Positions 25,572 to 33,530 of a DNA stretch of 64,000 nucleotides are shown here, one piece after another (within the stretch, counting starts at the first letter, position 1; each line of letters opens with the position of its first letter). The notes under the pieces are model-generated. The model saw nothing but the letters and a program-made list of their open reading frames with translations. It ran no database searches and had not been told where the DNA came from. Both the position numbers and the translations under genes were made by a program. Source of the DNA: Spirochaetaceae bacterium. Lineage in GTDB: Bacteria; Spirochaetota; Spirochaetia; B11-G9. The DNA is taken from positions 1 through 64,000 of the forward strand of contig WGCU01000038.1 of NCBI GenBank assembly GCA_015493635.1, read 5' to 3'.

Positions 25572-26973
25572 TACGGTCCTCCCTGAAAACAGTGTTTTCA
25601 GGATCTTTTATAAGCCCTTCTTTAAGAATCTTTTCTGCTGATAAAAAGTCTTTTTTACGGACAGCTTCCACGAAGGTGTTATGAATTCCCGCTGTCCAGT
25701 TGTGGTACATGACGGCAGTTATCTTCTTCATACCGGGCAGGCTTTTTATGTTGTCCGGCAGTCCGGTAAGGAATATCCAAGCAGGGAAATATCCTCTTGA
25801 ATCTGCTGTTTCCGCGGCCTTTTTCTGATACAGATAGACCATATAGTCTGCCCATTCTTTCTGTGTCAGCATACCGGATTCATACGCTTTTTGTACCTGC
25901 GGTATGCTCCCGCCTGAGGAGAGGGATCTCCGGAGGGCTATCTTTTCAAGTTTATCAAGATCTTCGGCAGGAAGATTATTCTTTTCCGCAGCAAGAAAGG
26001 TTTCAGCTCTGGTAAAATCCTTTTGATTCAAAAACATGATAAGGTTGTTGTATGCCAGCCCGTAGACAAGTTTCCGGTTCTCCTGCTGCAGATTATAGGT
26101 TTTGGAAACCTTTATAAGGAAGTGAAGAGCCCCGGAATAGTCCTTTTTATCGTTCAGTACTGCAGCCCAGTTTCTGAACGCATTGTTCATCTCTGTAAAA
26201 TGATTGGAATCTCCTGTTAACGTCCACCTGTCCACAGCAAGACCCGCTGTTTCCGCGTGTCGATTATGTTTTTGCAGAAGTGCCATTCTGTTTTGGAGAA
26301 TGAGGGCCGTAACCTCTTTGTCGTTCAGTACTTTTCGGTATGCATAATTACCCGGCGGAACATAGGTAAAACCGGTCTGTTTGAAATCGTTTACAAACTC
26401 TTTCTTTACACCGGGATTGAAGCCGAAAGGTGATGTTGTTTCAACATCTATCCATCCCTTTCCCGTATTGACTTTACAGAAAACATGGTCTTTTGTTTCC
26501 ACTCCCCGGGTGGTAAGATCAGCTTCCCGGGCCAGAATAAGATAGAGTATGCTTGATGAGACACAGTTGAATGTTCCCCTGTCAATAAGAACATTCATGA
26601 AGGTTTGTTCCAGGGAGTACTGTTTCAGCAGCTGTTTATGCATCCAAACAAGCAGTTTATCTCCCCGCTGTTCTTTACTTAGCTTTAAAAGATACGGGAG
26701 TTCTGTCTTATTGAATGTATGTACAAGGCTGCTGTATTTCATTTCATAAGTTTTTAAACCGGCACCGGAGAGTCCCGAAGCGGCAAGGGATGCTGTAATA
26801 AATCTGCCGGTTTCAAAAGGAGTTGTCCACCCCGATGCTTCTTTCCAGAAAGCGAGAGGAGCCGTCCGCACAGCAGGATCAGCAGTTTTACTGTATACAG
26901 ATACTGCAGCAAGGAGGAGGAAAATCCATACAGCCGGAATTCTGATTACAAGATGTTTTGATCCCTTACACAC
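25537..26973 (-). CDS. Secreted transglutaminase-like protein with helical repeats
   Basis: The chosen start is the GTG at 26973, giving 478 residues. A signal or anchor helix (about 10-27) is followed by a transglutaminase-like cysteine protease fold with Cys137 (GTFNCVSSS), His163 (KDHVFCKV) and Asp176 (GWIDVETTS) in the Cys-His-Asp order. The long C-terminal part is alpha-helical and TPR-like. The frame is open upstream to 27180, but that stretch covers the divergent promoters and the pdxY start and is probably untranslated. No Shine-Dalgarno sequence precedes the GTG, and the -10 box ends 7 bases before it. Substrate unknown; a peptidase or amidase acting in the periplasm is the family expectation. 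Confidence 0.7.
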   Translation of the reverse strand: MCKGSKHLVIRIPAVWIFLLLAAVSVYSKTADPAVRTAPLAFWKEASGWTTPFETGRFITASLAASGLSGAGLKTYEMKYSSLVHTFNKTELPYLLKLSKEQRGDKLLVWMHKQLLKQYSLEQTFMNVLIDRGTFNCVSSSILYLILAREADLTTRGVETKDHVFCKVNTGKGWIDVETTSPFGFNPGVKKEFVNDFKQTGFTYVPPGNYAYRKVLNDKEVTALILQNRMALLQKHNRHAETAGLAVDRWTLTGDSNHFTEMNNAFRNWAAVLNDKKDYSGALHFLIKVSKTYNLQQENRKLVYGLAYNNLIMFLNQKDFTRAETFLAAEKNNLPAEDLDKLEKIALRRSLSSGGSIPQVQKAYESGMLTQKEWADYMVYLYQKKAAETADSRGYFPAWIFLTGLPDNIKSLPGMKKITAVMYHNWTAGIHNTFVEAVRKKDFLSAEKILKEGLIKDPENTVFREDRTNLQNLRQPTD

Positions 26974-26980
26974 TATCTTC

Positions 26981-27009
26981 AGTATAGTTGAAGTATTACT
27001 GAAAGACAA
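26981..27009 (-). promoter_or_regulatory. Promoter of the transglutaminase-like gene (leaderless geometry)
   Basis: On the minus strand: TTGTCT (27004-27009), a 17-base spacer and TATACT (26981-26986). The expected start of transcription falls on or one base before the GTG at 26973. It overlaps the divergent pdxY promoter. Confidence 0.6.
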
Positions 27010-27017
27010 TGTATAAT
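26988..27017 (+). promoter_or_regulatory. Promoter of the pdxY operon
   Basis: TTGAAG (26988-26993), an 18-base spacer and TATAAT (27012-27017). It is interleaved with the minus-strand promoter at 26981-27009, so the two cannot both be occupied by polymerase at once. Confidence 0.55.
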
Positions 27018-27043
27018 AGAATAATTTCAACAGGGGGGCATCA

Positions 27044-27919
27044 ATGACAAATCCCGTTCCGCGAGTAGCTGCCATCCACGATCTTTCAGGATTCGGAAGG
27101 GCATCGCTTACCATTGTTTCTCCGGTTCTTTCTTCCATGGGAATACAGGTTTGTCCGCTTCCTACATCCCTGTTATCCACTCATACATCCGGATTTGCCG
27201 GCTATACGTTCCTGGATTTGACTGAAGAAATGCGTAAGGTTATACGGCATTGGAAGGAGCTGAATATTGAGTTTGATGCAGTCTATTCCGGATTTCTCGG
27301 GTCAAGTGATCAAGTTGGCATTGTCTCAGACTTTATCGATTCTTTCCGGAATAAGGAACAGCTTGTTGTTGTTGATCCGGTAATGGGAGATGACGGGACG
27401 ACCTACGGTCCCTACGGTCCGGATATGGTATCCGCAATGAAAGAACTAGTTCAGAAAGCGGATATTATTACCCCAAATTATACTGAAAGCTGCTTTCTTC
27501 TTGATGAACCATACCGGGAGGAAATAACGGAACGTGATGTAAAAATGCACCTGCAGAGGCTGTCTGAAAGGGGACCCGGGAAAGTTGTTATAACAAGTGT
27601 TCCCCTAAAAGGCCGTAAAGGGCATTCCTACGTGTATGCCTATGACAAAGCATTCAATACTTTCTGGAGGGTGAGCTGCAGTTACATCCCTGCAAGTTAT
27701 CCCGGCACCGGAGATATGTTTACCAGTGTTCTTGTCGGTTCCCTGCTGCAGGGAGACAGCCTCCCCATTGCTCTTGACAGAGCTGTTCAGTTTGTCTCTC
27801 TGGCAATCCGGTCTACCTTCGGATACGGTACTCCCCGGAGGGAAGGTGTCCTCTTTGAGAAAGTACTCTACAGCCTTATGACTCCGGTTACGGTAAGTAA
27901 CTACGAAGTGGTGGATTAA
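27044..27919 (+). CDS. pdxY: Pyridoxal/pyridoxamine kinase
   Basis: A 291-residue ribokinase-fold kinase that phosphorylates pyridoxal, pyridoxine or pyridoxamine to make the PLP coenzyme form. It shows AAIHDLSGFGRASL at the N-terminus, VVVDPVMGDDGTTYG, DIITPNYTE and the catalytic YPGTGDMFTSVL near residue 220. An AGGGGGG ribosome site precedes the ATG. It heads an operon with a HAD phosphatase, an MTA/SAH nucleosidase and a CPBP-family membrane protein. Hydroxymethylpyrimidine kinase is a less likely alternative. Confidence 0.9.
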   Translation: MTNPVPRVAAIHDLSGFGRASLTIVSPVLSSMGIQVCPLPTSLLSTHTSGFAGYTFLDLTEEMRKVIRHWKELNIEFDAVYSGFLGSSDQVGIVSDFIDSFRNKEQLVVVDPVMGDDGTTYGPYGPDMVSAMKELVQKADIITPNYTESCFLLDEPYREEITERDVKMHLQRLSERGPGKVVITSVPLKGRKGHSYVYAYDKAFNTFWRVSCSYIPASYPGTGDMFTSVLVGSLLQGDSLPIALDRAVQFVSLAIRSTFGYGTPRREGVLFEKVLYSLMTPVTVSNYEVVD

Positions 27920-27923
27920 CGGT

Positions 27924-28766
27924 TTGGCTGACAGTACTATAAAGGCAATTGCAGCTACTGATTTTGATGGAACACTGTACCGGACTGATTGGTCCGTCTC
28001 CCAAAGAAACATTGAAACGCTTAAGATGCTCGAGCGCAGACATATCCTCAGGGTTATTGTTACCGGCAGATCGTTCTATTCGTTAACCAGTGCTATTGAT
28101 GAAAAATTTCCTGTTGACTACTATATCCTTTCTTCCGGATCAGGAGTGTATTCAAAAAAACAGAGAGCGCTTATATACAAAACGTCCATGCCCCGGGTGG
28201 AAGCACGGAAAATAGGAGAACTGCTTCTATCCCTGAATTGTGATTTCATGGTGCATGAAGTTCTTCCTGACAATCATCTTTTTTCCTACCGGCGGAGCGG
28301 AAAACCGAACAGGGACTTTGAAGCCAGAATCAGGTACTATGAAGAACACGGCCGGGAGATCAATGATCTTCTTTCTTTGAACGAAGATGTTTCCCAGTTC
28401 CTTGTTATTGAAAAACAGGGAAGTACTCTCTTTGAAACATTAAGGGAGAGGCTTAAGGACTGTACCGTTATACGTACAACATCTCCTCTTGATCATGAGT
28501 CATCATGGATTGAGATCTTTCCGAAGGGTACCAACAAAGGCAGCACGCTGCAATGGCTTACAGGCAGATACGGACTGACCCGTGACAATGTATTTTCCAT
28601 AGGGAACGATTTTAACGATCTGCACATGCTCTACTGGGCCCGTTCCTCTTTTGTTGTAGCCAATGCCTCCGCTCCTCTTCTAGATGAGTTCCGGGTTGTT
28701 TCAAGTAACGACAATGACGGGTTCAGTGAAGCGATAGCAATATGGATGAAGGAAACCGGATTATGA
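27924..28766 (+). CDS. Cof-type HAD-superfamily phosphatase
   Basis: A 280-residue HAD IIB (Cof) hydrolase. Motif I is DFDGTLYRTD (about 12-21), motif II is VTGRS, motif III is a Lys in PKGTNKG, and motif IV is GNDFNDLHML. The start is TTG four bases after the pdxY stop, with a GTGG ribosome site in the pdxY end. Members dephosphorylate sugar phosphates, FMN or PLP. Its place next to a pyridoxal kinase makes a B6 phosphate a reasonable but untested substrate. Confidence 0.87.
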   Translation: MADSTIKAIAATDFDGTLYRTDWSVSQRNIETLKMLERRHILRVIVTGRSFYSLTSAIDEKFPVDYYILSSGSGVYSKKQRALIYKTSMPRVEARKIGELLLSLNCDFMVHEVLPDNHLFSYRRSGKPNRDFEARIRYYEEHGREINDLLSLNEDVSQFLVIEKQGSTLFETLRERLKDCTVIRTTSPLDHESSWIEIFPKGTNKGSTLQWLTGRYGLTRDNVFSIGNDFNDLHMLYWARSSFVVANASAPLLDEFRVVSSNDNDGFSEAIAIWMKETGL

Positions 28767-29482
28767 TTGCTGTTATCAGTGCTCTTGAAGGTGAAACAAG
28801 CAGCATCCGCATAAAGATGAAGGACATTGTTTCTGAGAAATGGAAGGAAAGAATAATTACACGGGGCTCCTTCTCGGGAGAGGATATTATCCTTGCCTGC
28901 AGCGGAGCAGGAAAGGTGAATGCTGCACTGTGTGTGCAGTTTATTATAGACCGGTACGAGATTGAAACCATCTTTTTTGTCGGAATTGCGGGGGCATTAA
29001 ACCCTTCTCTGAGCATCGGGGATATTGTTGCGGCAAAGGAGTGTATCCAGTGGGATGTTGATATAAGCGCCTTCGGATTTAAGCGGGGTACCATTCCGCA
29101 GCCGGACAGCAAGGGAGAAGTACGGATATTTGAAAGTGATGAATCTCTGTTGAAGAAGGTTCTGGCCTGGAAATTACCCGGAGGAAAGGTCGTTCCCGGC
29201 CGGATTCTTACGGGAGACAGTTTTATAACCGGGGAAATTATCCGTGAAAGGCCCTGGCTTGATGCTGCTTTTAAAGAGCTCCACGGGGACGCGGTAGAGA
29301 TGGAAGGGGCGGCAGCTGCCCAGGTGTGTTATGAAAACGGGATATCTTTTCTCCTTGTGCGGGTTATATCCGATACGCTTTCCGGCGGAAAAGTAAAACA
29401 TTTCGGGCGTTTTCTATCCTCCAGTTCCGAAAAACTATCCAGCCTCATTGCCTTTATTCTGAAAGGACAGAACGATGTATAA
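28763..29482 (+). CDS. mtnN: 5'-Methylthioadenosine/S-adenosylhomocysteine nucleosidase
   Basis: The start is taken as the ATG at 28763, which overlaps the HAD stop (ATGA) and gives 239 residues beginning MIAVISALEGE, the usual MTAN N-terminus. An in-frame ATG at 28742 would add seven unconserved residues. Family sites are ALEGE (catalytic Glu region), SGAGKVNAA, GIAGALN, VEMEGAAAAQVC and RVISD (catalytic Asp). The enzyme releases adenine from MTA and SAH. It is a second adenine-releasing step in this window besides DeoD. Confidence 0.92.
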   Translation: MIAVISALEGETSSIRIKMKDIVSEKWKERIITRGSFSGEDIILACSGAGKVNAALCVQFIIDRYEIETIFFVGIAGALNPSLSIGDIVAAKECIQWDVDISAFGFKRGTIPQPDSKGEVRIFESDESLLKKVLAWKLPGGKVVPGRILTGDSFITGEIIRERPWLDAAFKELHGDAVEMEGAAAAQVCYENGISFLLVRVISDTLSGGKVKHFGRFLSSSSEKLSSLIAFILKGQNDV

Positions 29483-30173
29483 CAATATTTTTACCATGAC
29501 CGGGCCTGAGAGAGCAGCTGTGTACGCCCTTGTTATTTCCTTTATCTGTTACCTTGTCTATGAGGGAATTTACCATGCTGCAGGAGAAAAACCGGCGGTT
29601 TTGATTAAAATCAGATTTCTTGGATTTTTACTGCTGGGAATTATTCCTGCTGCAGGTATTATTCTTTTGACAGATTTTGTTCCTGTTTCTCTCGGTTTCG
29701 GATATAAAACCGGTACCATTGTCTTTATGCTCAGGTGGACAGCCGGATTGAGTCTCTTTGCTCTTATGGTTACCTGGATACGTTCACACAGTAAAGAGCA
29801 TCAGGAACAGCATCCAGGAATACGTGATTCGCTGCGGACAAGAAAAGCGGTTATGTTCAATATTTTATCCTGGGTACTGTATGCGGCAGGATATGAAGGA
29901 ATGTTCATGGGTGTTATTCTTTTTACAGCCTCAGGAGCTTTCGGCCTCTGGCCCGGTGTAATAATAAGCAGTGTACTGTACTCTGCGGTTCATCTCCCCG
30001 AAGGGATGTGGGCAGCAGCCGGTACCCTCCTCTTAGGTCCGGTACTGGGTGTGGTAACCATCCTTACCGGAAGTATCTGGATTGCGGTTGTCGTTCATTC
30101 TGTGTTTGCTGTGACAAACTTTCTTTTTCCCCTGTACACTACTACTAAGGAAATGCCTGTACAAAAAAAATAG
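29475..30173 (+). CDS. CPBP/CAAX-like membrane protein with degenerate active site
   Basis: A 232-residue protein with about six to seven membrane helices, matching the CPBP (Abi/CAAX protease-like) fold. The second motif (SSVLYSAVH, xxxH) and third motif (VVVHSVFAVTN, HxxxN type) are recognisable. The first motif, normally EExxxRG, reads YEGMFMG here, losing the first Glu and the Arg. This may mean an inactive or divergent protease. It overlaps mtnN by 8 bases and is the last gene of the pdxY operon. Confidence 0.72.
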   Translation: MYNNIFTMTGPERAAVYALVISFICYLVYEGIYHAAGEKPAVLIKIRFLGFLLLGIIPAAGIILLTDFVPVSLGFGYKTGTIVFMLRWTAGLSLFALMVTWIRSHSKEHQEQHPGIRDSLRTRKAVMFNILSWVLYAAGYEGMFMGVILFTASGAFGLWPGVIISSVLYSAVHLPEGMWAAAGTLLLGPVLGVVTILTGSIWIAVVVHSVFAVTNFLFPLYTTTKEMPVQKK

Positions 30174-30193
30174 CCGGAGATTCCTCCCCGGCT
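30163..30193 (-). terminator. Hairpin terminator, mainly for the minus strand
   Basis: The stem AGCCGG (30172-30177) / CCGGCT (30188-30193) becomes, on the minus strand, a hairpin followed by ATTTTTTTT (complement of 30163-30171). It ends the small barrel gene. On the plus strand only TTCTTC follows, so termination of the pdxY operon would be weaker. Confidence 0.75.
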
Positions 30194-30216
30194 TCTTCAA
30201 AAGTATCAGAAAGCCT

Positions 30217-30720
30217 TTACAGCCTGAAAGTCAGTGTTGCGCCAAGAAATCCGTAGGGTTTTTTAAATGCTTCTGCTATACTTGCTTTGTTGAATTCGAC
30301 CATGCTGAACCATGAAAGACCCGCCGCAATACGTCCAAGTTTTAGTTCTGCTGTTGCCCGGAGATTACCTCCAAGAGCTCCTTTCCCGCCGTTAAGGTCT
30401 ATGCCGAAGTTTGGTCCTATACCCAGCCCGAAACGGAAAATAAGCAGATTCAGATTGAGACCGGCATCAGTAAGAATGATAATTTTCTTGCTTCCAAGGT
30501 ATTCCGCACTTACACTTCCTGCCAGGGGGCCAAGGTACAAACGGCCTTCGGCACCGAAAGCAAGATCTTCAAGTTTAACATTTGGAACGCTGGATGCCGT
30601 TACACTGTCAGGGGTTATGGCTTTCCCGTAGTATGCATTGGGTCCTACCCACACGCTGAGCGCCGACGCGCTGACTGCGATACCCGCAAGGATCAGTATC
30701 ATAATGGTAATTTTCTTCAT
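30217..30720 (-). CDS. Small outer-membrane beta-barrel-like protein
   Basis: A 167-residue protein with a clear signal peptide (about 1-20, ending SASA). The rest is glycine-rich with alternating hydrophobic strands (RLYLGPLAGSVSAEYLG, FRFGLGIGPNFGIDLNGG) and ends TLTFRL. This suggests a small eight-strand-type barrel. I do not recognise a named family. GGAGGA ribosome site; own promoter. Confidence 0.7.
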   Translation of the reverse strand: MKKITIMILILAGIAVSASALSVWVGPNAYYGKAITPDSVTASSVPNVKLEDLAFGAEGRLYLGPLAGSVSAEYLGSKKIIILTDAGLNLNLLIFRFGLGIGPNFGIDLNGGKGALGGNLRATAELKLGRIAAGLSWFSMVEFNKASIAEAFKKPYGFLGATLTFRL

Positions 30721-30739
30721 AGTAGTTCCTCCGTGGAGT

Positions 30740-30767
30740 AATATAGCTCATTACTCAAATTAATCAA
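30740..30767 (-). promoter_or_regulatory. Promoter of the small barrel gene
   Basis: On the minus strand: TTGATT (30762-30767), a 16-base spacer and TATATT (30740-30745), about 20 bases before the ATG. Confidence 0.55.
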
Positions 30768-30782
30768 GTTATTACCGAAAAA

Positions 30783-31307
30783 TTAAACGGTATTTCTTTT
30801 CCCCTGTGAGGTATGCAAGATATTTGCAGCCCGTTTCAGGTATGCTCCCTCAGTAAGAATGCCGTGCAGATAGCGGTCAAGTGAGTCTACATCTTTCAGA
30901 AGCTCGGTGTACGGCTCCCCTGAGTTGATCTCCTTTTCACTGTGGTGCAGCACAGCATACGTGATAGTTGCCCTTTCTTCAGAAGTGATTATTCCTCGTT
31001 TACCCCCGAAAATGGTGTTGTAGGAATCAATGAAACCGCCTATAAGGGCAGCACCCGTTTTTGCATGGTTTTCCTTCTTGCCGGTTAAAAGCAGTCCGTA
31101 ATCATGCAGTGCTGCTGTTATGGCGGCCAGCTCCATGGAGAGCCCCCTTTCCCCTGCTTCCGGTTTTATCAGCTGGGAACAGCTCATGATGTGCATGTAG
31201 TGCCATTCTTTTGAGACGTCAGCTGTGGAAAAATCAGACTGTTCTATCTGTGTTATAAGCATGGAGAGAATCTTGTTAAGCCTTCTGAAATCAAGCCGTG
31301 TTGTCAT
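30783..31307 (-). CDS. HD-domain protein, putative phosphohydrolase
   Basis: A 174-residue protein with an HD-type metal-binding pattern: His in HYMHIMSCSQL (about 38), HD in ALHDYG (about 68), His in NHAKTG (about 80), HH in VLHHSEK (about 119) and Asp in LLKDVDSLDRYLHG. The substrate is unknown; cyclic dinucleotides or nucleotides are common for this fold, and a GGDEF protein is encoded a few kb away. It lies 12 bases after the chemoreceptor stop on the same strand with no obvious ribosome site, so translational coupling is likely. Confidence 0.75.
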   Translation of the reverse strand: MTTRLDFRRLNKILSMLITQIEQSDFSTADVSKEWHYMHIMSCSQLIKPEAGERGLSMELAAITAALHDYGLLLTGKKENHAKTGAALIGGFIDSYNTIFGGKRGIITSEERATITYAVLHHSEKEINSGEPYTELLKDVDSLDRYLHGILTEGAYLKRAANILHTSQGKRNTV

Positions 31308-31319
31308 TGTTTAGGGTGA

Positions 31320-33128
31320 CTAAAGGCTGACTTTGAATTTTTTAACATTTTCATCAAGAATAATAATACTTTCCTTGTTCTTCATCGATACATCCTGAAG
31401 CATATCCAGTGCGACAAGTAGTTCGTTTCCGCCTATTTTCTGCTCATTGGAAGCATTAAGAATCTCCATGGAAAGATTTTCCAGATCCCGGATGGAACTC
31501 ATAAGATTCTCACTTGAGATATCTTCCTTTTCCGTTGTCTCTTTTATCTTCCTGGTTAATTCAACAAGATCACTCATTGTAAACATGATTTCCTTGGAAG
31601 CATTGCTTTGTTCATCCATGGCATTTGCTATATTCATGATAATCTCAACAGTATCCTGAATGTTGGAAAGTATATTCTTAAAGGCATTTCCTACTTCACC
31701 TGAAAGATGGGTACCGCTGTTGATAAAAGACATGGTTTCTCCCATCTGATGTTTTATCATGTTGACCTCTTCCGCAGAGCTTTCCGCAAGTTTATTTATC
31801 TCTTCCGCAACAACAGCAAATCCTCTGCCAGCATCTCCCGCGTGAGCTGCTTCAATGGAGGCATTCATGGAAAGCAAATTTGTAGTAGCTGCAATTTTAC
31901 GTATACCGACAACCGATTCCTCGATATGTTCTGCGGCAGTACGTATGTCTTCCATGGCCTTGATGACAGCTTTTACTTTCTCCCATCCTGAATTTGCCGT
32001 TGTTGAAAGTTCGTTGCCCAGGGTTTTCGCTTTTTCGGTGCTTTTTGTAACTTCTCCTATGGAAGCGCTCATCTCTTCGATACTTGCAGAACTGTGTTCG
32101 ATAGCTCCCGTCTGTTCCTCGACAAGGTTCACAATTGTTTTTGTCCCTTCCCTCTGTTCTTCCACGGTTGTTACATTCTTTTCTATAACATTCTTTTCTT
32201 TTTCCAGTGAACTATTGACGCTGTCAATAGAAGCAACCATCTCGCGGACTGCAGAAACTGATTCTTCTACGGCGGAACTGAGGTCGTTGTTTGTATCGTC
32301 TACGTTCCGGGATGTTTTTCTTATCTCGGCAAGCAGAGTATCAAACTCCTCAGCCATGGAATCAAGAGCGTGAGAAAGTTTGCTGACCTCCGTTTTCCCT
32401 TTTATTTCAGAGCGGATCGTTAAATCACGGTTTTCAAGGGCCTGCATAACAATAAGCAATTTTTTTATGGGAAGCAAATTTTTTCTTATGGCTACGATCA
32501 TGATAGTTCCCATTAGAATAAGGGCTCCAACAATGCCGAATATAAGTTCTTTGGCTTTATTTAATAATTTATTCGATTCGTGAGTGTAGGCAACAACAAC
32601 CTTATGCACAACATTCTTCAAGTTTACTGCCTCTTTTACCTCAATGGTATGCAGAACTCCTTTTTTTGTTTCGAGGGAGACTCCCTTATCCATAATAGTC
32701 TGAAGCGAAGTATCGAATACGGTCCATGTTGTTTTCCATTTTTCTATAAGGCTGAGGATACCGGGATTTGTTGTTTTTACAAGGCCGAGTTCTTTATCCC
32801 CATTGATAAGGCCCTCCAGGATCTTCGTATAAACGCTGTATTCCTTTGTAAGCTGTTTTTGAAGATCCGCAGCTTTTTTCAGGTTATTATCCGAAAGGGC
32901 CTGCACGTACGAAGAGCCCAGGTATCCGAGCAGAATCGTTCTCATCCGTTCGCTTCCTGAATAATTTATGGCATTTGCCAGCCCGTCCATCGATGAAAAC
33001 GAGCGGGAAATAAAGGTAAGAAGAATGAAAAAAACAATAACTGCCAGTACTGTCATCCCTATGATACGTCTGAGAATGACCAGTTTCACCTGCGGGATGT
33101 TGTCTGTGTCTGTTGCTTTTTGTTTCAT
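31320..33128 (-). CDS. Methyl-accepting chemotaxis protein with PilJ-like sensor
   Basis: A 602-residue receptor. The first helix is at about 18-38, then a helical periplasmic sensor with [20 protein letters not shown], the NxSGxxRM pattern of PilJ/NarX-type four-helix sensors. A second helix at about 197-217, HAMP, and a signalling domain follow, with tip [19 protein letters not shown], then [16 protein letters not shown]. The tip is slightly unlike the other receptor here (NASIEAA against NAAIEAA). The ligand is unknown; small anions or surface signals are usual for this sensor. It heads a two-gene operon with the HD protein. Confidence 0.92.
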   Translation of the reverse strand: MKQKATDTDNIPQVKLVILRRIIGMTVLAVIVFFILLTFISRSFSSMDGLANAINYSGSERMRTILLGYLGSSYVQALSDNNLKKAADLQKQLTKEYSVYTKILEGLINGDKELGLVKTTNPGILSLIEKWKTTWTVFDTSLQTIMDKGVSLETKKGVLHTIEVKEAVNLKNVVHKVVVAYTHESNKLLNKAKELIFGIVGALILMGTIMIVAIRKNLLPIKKLLIVMQALENRDLTIRSEIKGKTEVSKLSHALDSMAEEFDTLLAEIRKTSRNVDDTNNDLSSAVEESVSAVREMVASIDSVNSSLEKEKNVIEKNVTTVEEQREGTKTIVNLVEEQTGAIEHSSASIEEMSASIGEVTKSTEKAKTLGNELSTTANSGWEKVKAVIKAMEDIRTAAEHIEESVVGIRKIAATTNLLSMNASIEAAHAGDAGRGFAVVAEEINKLAESSAEEVNMIKHQMGETMSFINSGTHLSGEVGNAFKNILSNIQDTVEIIMNIANAMDEQSNASKEIMFTMSDLVELTRKIKETTEKEDISSENLMSSIRDLENLSMEILNASNEQKIGGNELLVALDMLQDVSMKNKESIIILDENVKKFKVSL

Positions 33129-33231
33129 GGTTCTCTCCTGTTCAATGGATTCCTTTTTATCCTACCCCATATTAAAAAAAATGCAAAGAGAAAATTAAAA
33201 AATGGTACCTGCGGTAAGCGCCCCGGTTTCC

Positions 33232-33260
33232 TTGACTTTTTCTTTTCCAAATACTATGAT
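33232..33260 (+). promoter_or_regulatory. Promoter of the zinc-ribbon peptide gene
   Basis: TTGACT (33232-33237), a 17-base spacer and TATGAT (33255-33260), with the GAGGAG ribosome site about 30 bases further on. Confidence 0.65.
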
Positions 33261-33301
33261 GGCCATCTAAATTAAAAACAGCGATGCTTAGAGGAGTATA
33301 T

Positions 33302-33496
33302 ATGTCAAAAGCGCATAGGGGAAGCGGTATCCGTGAAATACCGAAACTTGGAAGGGGTACCTGTCCGGTTTGCAAAAGGACGGGGATAAAACTTCTGTAT
33401 GAAAATGAAATTAATGGGAAAAAAGTAAAGATTTGCAAGGAATGCAACAAAGCTATTGCCCATGGAAAGAAACAGGAAGAACTCGCAGCGGTCTGA
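33302..33496 (+). CDS. Small zinc-ribbon protein
   Basis: A 64-residue basic protein with two CxxC knuckles (CPVC at about 22-25 and CKEC at about 47-50), so it probably binds one zinc. The N-terminus SKAHRGSGIREIP is rich in Arg and Lys, as in ribosome- or nucleic-acid-binding peptides. The start at 33302 follows GAGGAG (33291-33296); an upstream in-frame ATG at 33284 lies before that site and is rejected. Function unknown. It is transcribed toward the M48 protease gene 34 bases downstream. Confidence 0.8.
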   Translation: MSKAHRGSGIREIPKLGRGTCPVCKRTGIKLLYENEINGKKVKICKECNKAIAHGKKQEELAAV

Positions 33497-33530
33497 CAGG
33501 CTTTTTTCTGTAATCAGGCTGTAATCAGAA

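Noticed and set aside
33508-33528. Direct repeat CTGTAATCAG twice before the M48 gene
   Set aside because: Only two short units with a one-base gap; no link to an array, attachment site or mobile element.
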